In this document: in pieces, positions 1 through 6,984 of the stretch
Numbering within the stretch: position 1 is the stretch's first letter
Layout of the letters: each line of letters opens with the position of its first letter
Assembly: GCA_022710505.1 (NCBI GenBank)
Contig: JAKLGS010000006.1
Location: 1 to 23,143 of the forward strand
DNA from: Patescibacteria group bacterium
Lineage (GTDB): Bacteria > Patescibacteriota > WWE3 > UBA101185 > UBA10185
Length of the DNA stretch: 23,143 nt
Reading direction: 5' to 3'
Program-made: the position numbers and the translations under genes
The notes under the pieces: generated by a model
The model's input: only the letters and a program-made list of their open reading frames with translations
Told to the model about the DNA's origin: nothing
Databases searched by the model: none

Positions 1-167
1 CTCCAATATCTTTAGTAGAAAAGAAAGTATTAAAAGATATTCCATCAGGTGGTGTTAAGATACTCTCAAAAGGTGAGTTGAAAAAGAAAGTAGTTTTTAA
101 AGATTTTACATATTCCGAAAAAGCTAAGGAAAAAATCGAAAGTTTTGGTGCTACTATAAATGCTTAA
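1..167 (+). CDS. rplO: Ribosomal protein L15, C-terminal part (5' truncated)
   Basis: This is the 3' end of a gene that begins before the window; the frame opens at base 3 and stops with TAA at 165-167. The visible residues include VKILSKGELKKK and YSEKAKEKIES, which match the conserved C-terminal 'VKILGxGEL...SxxAxxKIExxGG' pattern of bacterial uL15. L15 is a late-assembly protein of the large ribosomal subunit that binds 23S rRNA. The next gene overlaps it by 8 bases (160-167), and rplO followed by secY is the standard order of the bacterial spc ribosomal operon, which supports the call. It is too short for most ORF finders because its start is missing. Confidence 0.93.
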   Translation, partial: PISLVEKKVLKDIPSGGVKILSKGELKKKVVFKDFTYSEKAKEKIESFGATINA

Positions 168-1416
168 AATATTTAAGCTTCCTGATTTAAGGAAGAAAAT
201 AATATTTACGTTATTTATAATTGCTGTATTTAGACTCTTGGCCCACATACCGGTGCCGGGAGTAGATACATCATCAATTAAAGCTTATCTTGAGCAGAGT
301 GTTATTTTTGGGTTTTTTGATTTATTCAGCGGGGGAGGGTTCCAAAATTTTTCAATTGTCACATTAGGCTTAGGTCCTTATATCAATGCTTCCATAATAA
401 TTCAACTCCTTACTATGCTTATTCCTTCATTGGAAGAAATGGCAAAAGAAGGTGAATACGGACAGGAAAAAATAAATATGTACACGAAGGTTTTGGCTAT
501 CCCAATGTCTTTCGTCCAAGCCTACGGCATTTACTTTTTATTAAGCAAGCAGGGCATAATAAATTCATTGGGGGGTTTTGATGTAGTGCTTCTTGTTTTA
601 ACTTTTACCGCAGGTTCCATGCTGTTAGTTTGGCTTGGAGATTTATTAACCGAGAAAGGCGTAGGAAACGGAATATCGGCTTTAATATTTGTATCAATTA
701 TAAGCAGATTACCTACCAGTGCTGTTTCTGCCGTAACGGGAATACTGTCTTCAAATTATCTTCAAACGATAATTGTTTTAGTTTTGATTTTATTAACAAT
801 AATCGCTGTAGTTTTGGTTAACGAGGGGACCAGAAATGTTCTTTTGGAGTACGGTAGAAGTTCAGAGAGATCAAAGAAAGTGACCAATTACCTTCCTATT
901 AAGATAAATCAGGCTGGAGTTATTCCAATAATATTTGCAGTATCTATTGTTTCTATCCCGGGTATGGTGTCAGGACCTTTTATGGCCTCGGGGAAACCCG
1001 GTTTGGTTAATATTGGTTCTTTTATGGCTAAGTTTTTTGAACCTACAGCTTTTTCATATAACGCTTTGTACTTTATGCTTGTCGTAGCTTTTACGTTTTT
1101 TTATACTTTTTTACAATTTAATCCTGAAAAGATTGCTGAAGATGTTAAAAAAAGAGGGGGCTTTATACCCGGCGTCAGGCCCGGAACCTCTACTTCAAAC
1201 TATCTAAAAAGAATTGTTTCCAGAATTACGCTTATGGGTTCTTTATTCCTTGGTTTGATAGCTATTTTGCCCTATTTTATGAATTTTATATTTGGTCCCA
1301 ATGTTATTTCCATAGGGGGAACTAGTCTTTTAATTGCTGTTTCTGTGGTTCTTGAAACAGTGAGACAGGTGGAGTCATTAACCGTTACGAGAAGTTACGA
1401 GAAATTTTTAGGATAA
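160..1416 (+). CDS. secY: Preprotein translocase channel subunit SecY
   Basis: SecY forms the membrane pore of the Sec translocon, through which unfolded secretory proteins pass and from which membrane proteins are inserted. The 418-residue product is slightly shorter than usual (about 430-440), mainly because the N-terminal tail is short. Family signatures are clear: RLLAHIPVPGVD after the first helix, the plug region with GGGFQNFSIVTLGLGPYI, INQAGVIPIIFAVSIVSIPG in the middle, and FNPEKIAEDVKKRGGFIPG before the last helices. The C terminus ends in TRSYEKFL, close to the family's usual MRxYEGFL. Ten hydrophobic segments are expected. The ATG lies inside the end of rplO (8-base overlap), which implies translational coupling. 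Unusually, adk does not follow directly: a ybaB gene lies between. Confidence 0.98.
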   Translation: MLKIFKLPDLRKKIIFTLFIIAVFRLLAHIPVPGVDTSSIKAYLEQSVIFGFFDLFSGGGFQNFSIVTLGLGPYINASIIIQLLTMLIPSLEEMAKEGEYGQEKINMYTKVLAIPMSFVQAYGIYFLLSKQGIINSLGGFDVVLLVLTFTAGSMLLVWLGDLLTEKGVGNGISALIFVSIISRLPTSAVSAVTGILSSNYLQTIIVLVLILLTIIAVVLVNEGTRNVLLEYGRSSERSKKVTNYLPIKINQAGVIPIIFAVSIVSIPGMVSGPFMASGKPGLVNIGSFMAKFFEPTAFSYNALYFMLVVAFTFFYTFLQFNPEKIAEDVKKRGGFIPGVRPGTSTSNYLKRIVSRITLMGSLFLGLIAILPYFMNFIFGPNVISIGGTSLLIAVSVVLETVRQVESLTVTRSYEKFLG

Positions 1417-1428
1417 TTTATTTTTTAC

Positions 1429-1437
1429 TGATAAAAT
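1429..1437 (+). promoter_or_regulatory. Putative extended -10 promoter for leaderless ybaB
   Basis: The secY-ybaB gap (1417-1443) contains TGATAAAAT: a TG dinucleotide, one base, then TAAAAT at 1432-1437. Six bases separate the hexamer from the ATG at 1444, so a transcript starting 6-8 bases after the -10 would begin at the start codon itself. No Shine-Dalgarno sequence is visible before this ATG. No good -35 is seen, as expected for an extended -10 type. This is inference from sequence pattern in an AT-rich background. Confidence 0.45.
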
Positions 1438-1443
1438 ATAACC

Positions 1444-1710
1444 ATGTTCGATAAAATAAAGGAATTAAATAAATTTAAACAAGCACAAAGTAAAATTAAA
1501 AAGCAGATGGAAGAAATATCCGCTACCAGAGAGAAAGATGGTATTAAAATAGTAGTTAGAGGTGACAAAAAGATTCAAAAAATTGAGGTAGACGGAGAGG
1601 ATCAAAAAGAATTAAAAGATTTAATAAACGACACTTTTAGTGATGTTGACAAGAAACTACAAAAACAGATGAGAGGTCAGTTACAAGACCTTGGACTTCC
1701 TGATTTTTAA
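1444..1710 (+). CDS. ybaB: YbaB/EbfC-family nucleoid-associated protein
   Basis: An 88-residue, highly charged protein. The family forms homodimers that bind DNA and associate with the nucleoid. Visible hallmarks: an N-terminal helix of the form MFDKIKELNKFKQAQSKIKKQMEEI (residues 1-25), a central beta part with KDGIKIVVRGDKKIQKIEVDGE (31-52; compare the usual 'G.V.V.v.G...v..v.id'), and a C-terminal helix finishing in LQDLGLPDF. It is a little short for the family (about 100-110) because the glycine-rich tail is nearly absent. It lies 27 bases after secY and 17 before adk. In many bacteria ybaB sits beside dnaX and recR, so its place between secY and adk is unusual. It probably has its own leaderless promoter. 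Confidence 0.9.
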   Translation: MFDKIKELNKFKQAQSKIKKQMEEISATREKDGIKIVVRGDKKIQKIEVDGEDQKELKDLINDTFSDVDKKLQKQMRGQLQDLGLPDF

Positions 1711-1714
1711 GCTT

Positions 1715-1720
1715 TACAAT
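1715..1720 (+). promoter_or_regulatory. Putative -10 box for leaderless adk
   Basis: TACAAT at 1715-1720 lies in the 17-base ybaB-adk gap, and seven bases separate it from the adk ATG at 1728. A transcript from this box would start at or next to the start codon. A TTGGAC at 1691-1696, 18 bases upstream, is only a weak -35 candidate. No Shine-Dalgarno sequence precedes adk. The support is the repeated spacing seen before ybaB and the CAP-domain gene. Confidence 0.4.
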
Positions 1721-1727
1721 TATTATC

Positions 1728-2345
1728 ATGAAAATATTACTAATAGGACCTCAGGGATGTGGAAAAGGTACCATAGGAAGTATGTTAAGTGATTATTTGG
1801 ATATCCCGTTGATTTCAGCAGGTCATATATTAAGAGAGGTTGGAGAGGCTCACCCGAGAAAAAGAGAAATTCAGGATTATATGGCAAGGGGTGAACTCGT
1901 ACCTCAGGATTTAGTTGCTGACCTACTTAGAGAAGAAACCTCAAAAGATTCATGCAAAAACGGATTTATTTTTGATGGGTGGGGTAGAACAATGAAAGAC
2001 CTTCATTTTTACGACCCTGATTTCGATAAAGTAATTTTAATCAACATCTCTCCGGAAACCTCCGTTAAAAGAATTTCTTCAAGAAGAACCTGCGATGATT
2101 GCGGAGCCGTTTTTAATATTGTATCCGTTCCTCCTAAAATAGAGGGAATTTGTGACGAGTGCGGTGGAAGATTAATTCAGCGCGAAGATGACACTGAAGA
2201 AGCTGTTAGGAGAAGATTGGAGATATTTAATACAGAAACATCGGAAGTTATTGAGCATTTTAGAAATGAAGGTAAGTTGGTTGAGATAGATGGCGAGGGA
2301 AGACCTGAAGAGGTGTTTAACCTTGCTTTAGAAGCACTAAAGTAA
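1728..2345 (+). CDS. adk: Adenylate kinase with zinc-binding lid, divergent AMP site
   Basis: Adenylate kinase interconverts ATP + AMP and 2 ADP in the cytoplasm. The 205-residue protein begins with the P-loop GPQGCGKGT (7-15), then ISAGHILRE (29-37, the NMP-binding start), ARGELVPQDLV (53-63), DGWGRT (83-88) and the lid (about 119-157). The lid has two CxxC pairs, Cys122/125 and Cys142/145, as in zinc-containing long-form adenylate kinases. REDDTEEAVRRRL follows, as in canonical enzymes. Two normally invariant spots differ: the usual GFPRT reads GWGRT, and the usual STGD reads SAGH. The key arginines (R36, R87, R119/R120, R152 and R161-R163) are kept. It lies near secY as in many bacteria, which supports the name, but altered nucleotide preference is possible. 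Confidence 0.9.
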   Translation: MKILLIGPQGCGKGTIGSMLSDYLDIPLISAGHILREVGEAHPRKREIQDYMARGELVPQDLVADLLREETSKDSCKNGFIFDGWGRTMKDLHFYDPDFDKVILINISPETSVKRISSRRTCDDCGAVFNIVSVPPKIEGICDECGGRLIQREDDTEEAVRRRLEIFNTETSEVIEHFRNEGKLVEIDGEGRPEEVFNLALEALK

Positions 2346-2352
2346 ATTATAA

Positions 2353-2361
2353 TGTTATAAT
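2353..2361 (+). promoter_or_regulatory. Perfect extended -10 (TGTTATAAT) for leaderless CAP-domain gene
   Basis: The 24-base gap between adk and the CAP-domain gene contains TGTTATAAT, a consensus extended -10 with TATAAT at 2356-2361, eight bases before the ATG at 2370. A second TATAAT at 2348-2353 overlaps the TG; with TTGCTT at 2323-2328 (19-base spacer) it could be an alternative promoter that gives a leader of about 10 bases. No Shine-Dalgarno sequence precedes the ATG. This is the strongest of the three leaderless-promoter candidates at the start of the window. Confidence 0.55.
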
Positions 2362-2369
2362 TACAATTA

Positions 2370-3401
2370 ATGTTTGACTACTCAAAACATAAAGATGAAA
2401 ACCAGAATATTTCGAAATATTGGAGGAAAAATCCCAAGTCCATAGAGAAGTATCAGTTTGTTCATCATTTTTTACCTAAAGAAGATAAAAGAAAAAGGGC
2501 CGATTTTCTTGAAAACAAGGCACTTTTAATTTATTGTGTTTTAATTCTGGTAGTTACCGCAATTTTTAGAGTGATTCCAAAAGTAGCTCCCGGAGTGCTT
2601 GGGTATGCCTCGGATATTAATATCACGGACCTTTTAAAATACACTAATAAAAAAAGAGAGGAAAACGGAGTTTCCGGTCTTAGATTAAACGATAAATTAT
2701 CCGTAGCGGCGCAGAATAAGGCTAAGGATATGTTTGAAGATGGTTACTGGGCTCACGTTGCTCCCGACGGAACAGAGCCTTGGGATTTTATTGTTGGGGA
2801 AAATTATGAATATATTTACGCTGGGGAAAATTTGGCTAAAAACTTCTCAACCTCCAAGGAAGTTGTCGAAGCATGGTTTAAGTCGCCCTCTCACAAAAGT
2901 AATTTAATTGGAGCTAATTACGATGAGGTGGGTTTTGCCGTAGTAAACGGAGTTATGAACGGTTACGAAACTACTTTAGTGGTTCAGATGTTTGGAAAAC
3001 CTCGACAGCCCTCTATGTTGGCGAGCGTTAGTGAGCAGGCCGTTAATATAGGAAGAGAAAATGTTTCCGCTTCCGAGGCAGCGCCTGAACTTAACGTAGG
3101 TGAGTCTGAGGTTAGATCAGAAACAAGTGTTTCCGAACAACCCGCGGGTACTGAACCTGTAGTTTCTGAGCCTGCTTTTCCTGAATCATCTGATAATAGT
3201 TTTATAGATGTTACTTTGGCGACAAAAACCATTAGTTTAGTAGTTGGGGGCTTTGTGGTTTCACTTTTACTTATTGATATATTGTATTCCAGAAAGAAAG
3301 GTATAAGAAAACTTACAGGATTAACATTGGCGCATATGGCAATTTTATTAGTGGTTATTGTAAGTATTTGGTTAGTCTTTAGACCTGGTTTGATAGTATA
3401 A
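2370..3401 (+). CDS. Membrane-anchored CAP (SCP/PR-1) domain protein
   Basis: A 343-residue protein. A charged cytoplasmic N-terminal segment (1-49) leads to a membrane helix (about 51-68), then an extracytoplasmic CAP domain (about 85-208), a Ser/Glu/Pro-rich linker (about 215-278) and two C-terminal helices (about 287-306 and 318-337). CAP hallmarks are His129 in YWAHVAPDG, the GENLAKNFS motif (152-160, Glu153), and His175 in SPSHKSNLI, followed by the GFAVVNG and VVQMFGK strands. Bacterial CAP proteins are secreted or surface proteins with varied and mostly unproven roles, so no substrate is claimed. Being anchored at both ends of the CAP domain is uncommon. It bridges the housekeeping genes and the glycan cluster, and a surface role would fit that context. 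Its ATG appears leaderless. Confidence 0.88.
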   Translation: MFDYSKHKDENQNISKYWRKNPKSIEKYQFVHHFLPKEDKRKRADFLENKALLIYCVLILVVTAIFRVIPKVAPGVLGYASDINITDLLKYTNKKREENGVSGLRLNDKLSVAAQNKAKDMFEDGYWAHVAPDGTEPWDFIVGENYEYIYAGENLAKNFSTSKEVVEAWFKSPSHKSNLIGANYDEVGFAVVNGVMNGYETTLVVQMFGKPRQPSMLASVSEQAVNIGRENVSASEAAPELNVGESEVRSETSVSEQPAGTEPVVSEPAFPESSDNSFIDVTLATKTISLVVGGFVVSLLLIDILYSRKKGIRKLTGLTLAHMAILLVVIVSIWLVFRPGLIV

Positions 3402-3414
3402 AGGGATAAAAAAT

Positions 3415-3675
3415 ATGATGGAAAATATTAAAGAAAACAGGGTAGAGTATTTCATTCTTTTTGTTGCTATATCGGTTTTTATGTTTTTTATATATTCCTT
3501 TAGGTTTGACAGGCAGATGTTGATACTTTTAAGCGGAGTAGGCTCTGCTTTTTATATTCTTTGGGGTATAATTCACCAATGGCTTAGAGGCAAGTTGAAT
3601 AGAAATGTAATCTACGAATATGCACTTTTCGGTATATTAGTATTTTTACTTTTTTTTACTGTTCTAAGTTTTTAA
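3415..3675 (+). CDS. Small three-helix membrane protein of unknown function
   Basis: An 86-residue hydrophobic protein with three predicted membrane segments at about 11-28, 34-54 and 66-84 and short charged loops (RFDRQ, QWLRGKLNR). I do not recognise a family. AAGGG at 3401-3405 lies 9 bases before the first of two adjacent ATGs (3415 and 3418); either could be used. It sits 13 bases after the CAP-domain gene and only one base before the Dpm1-GtrA gene, so it is almost certainly co-transcribed with the latter and may be an accessory membrane subunit of glycan synthesis; that role is inferred from position only. Codon use and base content match the neighbours, which supports a real gene. Confidence 0.72.
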   Translation: MMENIKENRVEYFILFVAISVFMFFIYSFRFDRQMLILLSGVGSAFYILWGIIHQWLRGKLNRNVIYEYALFGILVFLLFFTVLSF

Positions 3676-3676
3676 T

Positions 3677-4807
3677 ATGAAAATAGTAGTTGTAATACCT
3701 ACATATAATGAATCTAAAAATATCGGAAGGTTGATAGAGGCTTTGAATGTTGAATTTAAAAAGATACCCTCCCATGAATTTCACTTACTCGTAGTTGAGG
3801 GCAATTCACCTGACGGAACGGCTGATGTTGTGAAGGAGCAGATGAAAAAGTACGATTTTGTTCATTTGCTGATGGAGGAGAAGAAAGCCGGGTTGGGGGC
3901 TGCGTATGTTTATGGTTTTAAGTATGCAATGAAAGAACTTGGAGCCGATGTTTTGGTGGAAATGGATGCGGATTTTCAGCATGACCCTAAAGAACTTGTC
4001 GATTTAATAAAAGGAATTGACGATGGTTATGATTACATTATTGGTTCGAGATTTACCAAAGGCGGAAGTATTCCTGAATCCTGGGAATTAAAAAGAAAGC
4101 TTTTTAGTAAAGGTGGTAACACTCTTTCGAAAATTATTCTTGGTATTAGAGGCGTTAATGATTTTACAACAGGGTACAAAGTATCAAGAGTTAAAGGTTT
4201 TGCTGATAGCATTGATTTAGATAATATTCTTTCAAGAGGTTTTGCTTATAAACTAGACCTTTTATATAAAATGCATAAAGCGGGGGCCAAAATAAAAGAA
4301 GTTCCCATAACCTTTGGCTTAAGAGATGAAGGTGCTTCAAAGATGGAGAAGAATAATTTAAAAGATTCATTAAGAGTTGTTACAACATTGAGATTGAAGG
4401 ACCCTGATACTCAGAAATTTTTAAAATTTTGCGCTGTGGGTTTTGCTGGACTGTTCGTAGATTCCGCGCTTTTCAATATTTTAAGATTATCCATTAGAAA
4501 TTCAAAAACTGCCTCTTTAGTATCAGGTTTTATTGCTATGTTAACAACATTTACTTTAAATAATTTTTGGTCTTTTAAAAACAATAAAATCGAGGGAAAT
4601 AGTAAAAAAATTCAAGGTTTCATTATTTACATACTGTCTTCATACGTGCCAATTGTGTTCAGATCACAGCTTATTAAATTTTCAGTTTCAAGATTCGGAG
4701 ATACCTTTTGGGTTTCAAATATTACATTTTTTATAGGAATTGTTGTTGGCTTGATTTGGAATTATCTTGTGTATAGTAAAATAATTTGGAAAGATAAAAA
4801 TAAATGA
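3677..4807 (+). CDS. Dpm1-like polyprenyl-phosphate sugar synthase fused to GtrA
   Basis: A two-domain protein of 376 residues. Residues 1-235 are a GT2 glycosyltransferase of the dolichyl-phosphate mannose synthase type, which transfers a sugar from a nucleotide donor to a polyprenyl phosphate at the inner membrane face. Motifs: VVVIPTYNES (4-13), the metal-binding DADFQHDP (97-104), GSRFTKGG (123-130) and NDFTTGYK (161-168). Residues about 247-370 are a four-helix GtrA domain (FCAVGFAGLFVDSALFNIL, then TLNNFWSFKN), a family linked to flipping of lipid-phosphate sugars. The same fusion is known in archaeal enzymes such as that of Pyrococcus furiosus. The usual VVDDxSPDGT reads VVEGNSPDGT (39-48), losing both aspartates. 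The gene overlaps the Alg5-like gene by 4 bases (ATGA). The sugar could be mannose, but this is not determined. Confidence 0.9.
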   Translation: MKIVVVIPTYNESKNIGRLIEALNVEFKKIPSHEFHLLVVEGNSPDGTADVVKEQMKKYDFVHLLMEEKKAGLGAAYVYGFKYAMKELGADVLVEMDADFQHDPKELVDLIKGIDDGYDYIIGSRFTKGGSIPESWELKRKLFSKGGNTLSKIILGIRGVNDFTTGYKVSRVKGFADSIDLDNILSRGFAYKLDLLYKMHKAGAKIKEVPITFGLRDEGASKMEKNNLKDSLRVVTTLRLKDPDTQKFLKFCAVGFAGLFVDSALFNILRLSIRNSKTASLVSGFIAMLTTFTLNNFWSFKNNKIEGNSKKIQGFIIYILSSYVPIVFRSQLIKFSVSRFGDTFWVSNITFFIGIVVGLIWNYLVYSKIIWKDKNK

Positions 4808-5583
4808 ATTACTCTATTGTTGTACCTGCATATAACGAAGAAGATAAAATTACTTCTACCTTAACTCAGATAGTAAATTTTATGAGGAATTTTACGGAAT
4901 CGTTTGAAGTTTTAATTGTTAATGATGGAAGTCCCGATAACACTGCGTCCAAAGTTTTGGAATATTCCAAGGATAACCCAGAAGTTGTGCTAATTGATAA
5001 TCCTCACAAGGGAAAAGGCTACGCAGTTTGGACAGGTGTGATGAAGGCCCAAGGTGAGTTAATTTATATGGCTGATGCTGATTTGTCGGCTCCGATAGAG
5101 GATATTAAAAAATTTAGTAACTGGGCTTTAGAACATGATTTTGATGTTGTTATAGGTAGCAGAGAGGGTATAGGTGCTAAAAGAGTGGGTGAACCTTTTT
5201 ACAGACATGTTATGGGAAGGGTTTTTAATATTTTTGTCCAAGCACTAGCGGTACCCGGAATAAACGACAGTCAATGTGGTTTTAAACTTTTTACTAGGAA
5301 AGCTGCAAAAGATATATTTGGAAGAATGTTAGTCTACGGGGTAAATACAAAGAATGTTAAAGGCACGTACTTCGGGGCTTGGGATGTAGAAGTATTATAT
5401 TTGGCAAGAAAAATGGGTTACAAAATAAAGCAAATTCCGGTAACTTGGGTATATGTTAAATCCAAGAAGTTTAATCCTATCTCAAATTCTGTTAAAATGG
5501 CCTTCGACGTTTTAAAAATTAGATTGAACGGTATCAGGGGGAAATACAAAACTGCCAATCCCACCTCTTCTCTCCCTGAATAA
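4804..5583 (+). CDS. Alg5-like GT2 (polyprenyl-phosphate glucosyltransferase type)
   Basis: A 259-residue GT2 enzyme that resembles dolichyl-phosphate beta-glucosyltransferase (Alg5), which makes a lipid-phosphate sugar donor from a UDP-sugar. Motifs in order: YSIVVPAYNEEDKI (3-16), IVNDGSPDNT (38-47), HKGKGYAVWTG (68-78), MADADLSAPIEDI (89-101; the DAD plus LSAP pattern is typical of Alg5), VIGSREG (116-122) and NDSQCGFKLFTRKAA (154-168). No convincing membrane helix is visible, unlike eukaryotic Alg5, which has an N-terminal anchor, so membrane contact may be peripheral. The ATG overlaps the TGA of the Dpm1-GtrA gene, implying coupled translation. Together the pair would supply two different lipid-linked sugars to the GT-C enzymes downstream. 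Confidence 0.85.
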   Translation: MNYSIVVPAYNEEDKITSTLTQIVNFMRNFTESFEVLIVNDGSPDNTASKVLEYSKDNPEVVLIDNPHKGKGYAVWTGVMKAQGELIYMADADLSAPIEDIKKFSNWALEHDFDVVIGSREGIGAKRVGEPFYRHVMGRVFNIFVQALAVPGINDSQCGFKLFTRKAAKDIFGRMLVYGVNTKNVKGTYFGAWDVEVLYLARKMGYKIKQIPVTWVYVKSKKFNPISNSVKMAFDVLKIRLNGIRGKYKTANPTSSLPE

Positions 5584-5613
5584 TAATTATTTTCGAGGTG
5601 GCTTCAATTTATT

Positions 5614-6984
5614 ATGAAAATATGTGTTGTTGGAACAGGTTACGTAGGTTTAGTAGGTGCCGCAATTTTTGCCGATTGGGGCAATGATGTTATTGGTGTA
5701 GATATAAACGAAGAAAAGATAGAGAGAATCAAAAAAGGCGAAATGCCTATTTTTGAGCCAGGTTTATCTGAAATAGTACTTAAAAATATTTCAGAAGGAA
5801 GATTGACTTTTACCACATCCTTGAGTGAGGGTGTTAGGAATTCAGATGTAATATTTATATGTGTGGGTACTCCGCAAAGTGATACAGGAGATGCAGATTT
5901 GTCTGCCGTTTGGAAGGTTGCTGCTGACATTGGTAAGCTTATAGATAGTTACAAAGTTATTGTAACTAAAAGCACGGTTCCCGTTGGAACAAATCAAAAA
6001 TTAAAACAAGTTATCAGAGATAATATGACTAGCAATGCTGATTTTGATATGGTCTCAAACCCCGAGTTTTTAAGAGAAGGATATTCAGTTGAAGATATGA
6101 TGCAGCCTGATAGGACTGTTATAGGTTCGGATTCCGAAAAAGCCTTTTCGATAATGAGAGGGCTCTACGAACATTTGGGTAAGCCTATTTTAGAATGTGA
6201 TTTGAAATCGGCAGAGATGGTTAAATATGCTTCCAATGCCTTCTTGGCGTCTAAGATCTCTTTTATAAATGAGATGGCCCAAATCTGCGAAAGATCCGGC
6301 GCCGATGTTTCAGTTGTAGCCAAAGGTATGGGTCTTGATAACAGAATCGGTCCAAGGTTTTTGAGCGCAGGTATAGGTTACGGAGGTAGTTGTTTTCCAA
6401 AAGATGTTGCAGCCCTTTACAAAACTTCAACAGACCAGGCTTACGATTTTAGACTTCTAAGAGGTGTTATGGAAGTAAATGAAAATCAGAAGAATTATTT
6501 TGTGTCCAAGATAGTTAGATATTTCGGTAAAAATATGGCTGATAAAACCTTCGGAGTCTTGGGTTTAGCTTTTAAAGAAAATACTGACGATATAAGAGAT
6601 TCAGTTGGTATAGAAATTGTGAAAATTCTTAGAGGTTTGGGAGCAAAATTAAAAGTTTACGACCCCGAAGCTATGTACAATTCAAAATTGGTCTTAGGTT
6701 CAACCAGCGTAGAGTACTGTTTAGACAAGTATGAAGTAATGCAAGATTCCGATGCCTTGATAATCCTGACCGAATGGAAAGAATTTGCAAACATAGATTT
6801 GGAAAGAGTTAAAACATTGCTTAAAAACCCGGTTATTTTTGACGGAAGAAACATTATGGATAGAAATAAAATTGAGTCTTCAGGATTTACCTATTTTGCA
6901 GTTGGTAAAAGAACAGCGGGCTTAGAAGCTTTGGATAAGAGACCTTCAGGTACTCCTGGTGTAATATTAAAGAATGGAAACTAA
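5614..6984 (+). CDS. ugd: UDP-glucose 6-dehydrogenase
   Basis: This enzyme oxidises UDP-glucose to UDP-glucuronate with two NAD+, supplying an acidic sugar donor. The 456-residue product has the full family layout: Rossmann motif GTGYVGL (7-13) with the adenine-binding Asp30 in VIGVDIN, CVGTPQ (83-88), KSTVPVGT (119-126), SNPEFLREG (148-156), the active-site Lys204 and Asn208 in AEMVKYASNAF, the catalytic Cys260 in GYGGSCFPKD (255-264), and a C-terminal substrate domain with GLAFKENTDDIRDS. Nothing key is missing. A Shine-Dalgarno-like GAGGTGG (5595-5601) lies 12 bases before the ATG. It comes 30 bases after the Alg5-like gene and overlaps the next gene by 11. UDP-GlcA is presumably used by one of the neighbouring glycosyltransferases. 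No epimerase or decarboxylase is visible nearby. Confidence 0.96.
   Translation: MKICVVGTGYVGLVGAAIFADWGNDVIGVDINEEKIERIKKGEMPIFEPGLSEIVLKNISEGRLTFTTSLSEGVRNSDVIFICVGTPQSDTGDADLSAVWKVAADIGKLIDSYKVIVTKSTVPVGTNQKLKQVIRDNMTSNADFDMVSNPEFLREGYSVEDMMQPDRTVIGSDSEKAFSIMRGLYEHLGKPILECDLKSAEMVKYASNAFLASKISFINEMAQICERSGADVSVVAKGMGLDNRIGPRFLSAGIGYGGSCFPKDVAALYKTSTDQAYDFRLLRGVMEVNENQKNYFVSKIVRYFGKNMADKTFGVLGLAFKENTDDIRDSVGIEIVKILRGLGAKLKVYDPEAMYNSKLVLGSTSVEYCLDKYEVMQDSDALIILTEWKEFANIDLERVKTLLKNPVIFDGRNIMDRNKIESSGFTYFAVGKRTAGLEALDKRPSGTPGVILKNGN

Noticed and set aside
2984..3232. Minus-strand open frame of 82 codons inside the CAP-domain gene
   Set aside because: It lies opposite the Ser/Glu-rich linker, has low-complexity composition, and no start context; it is a shadow of the real gene.
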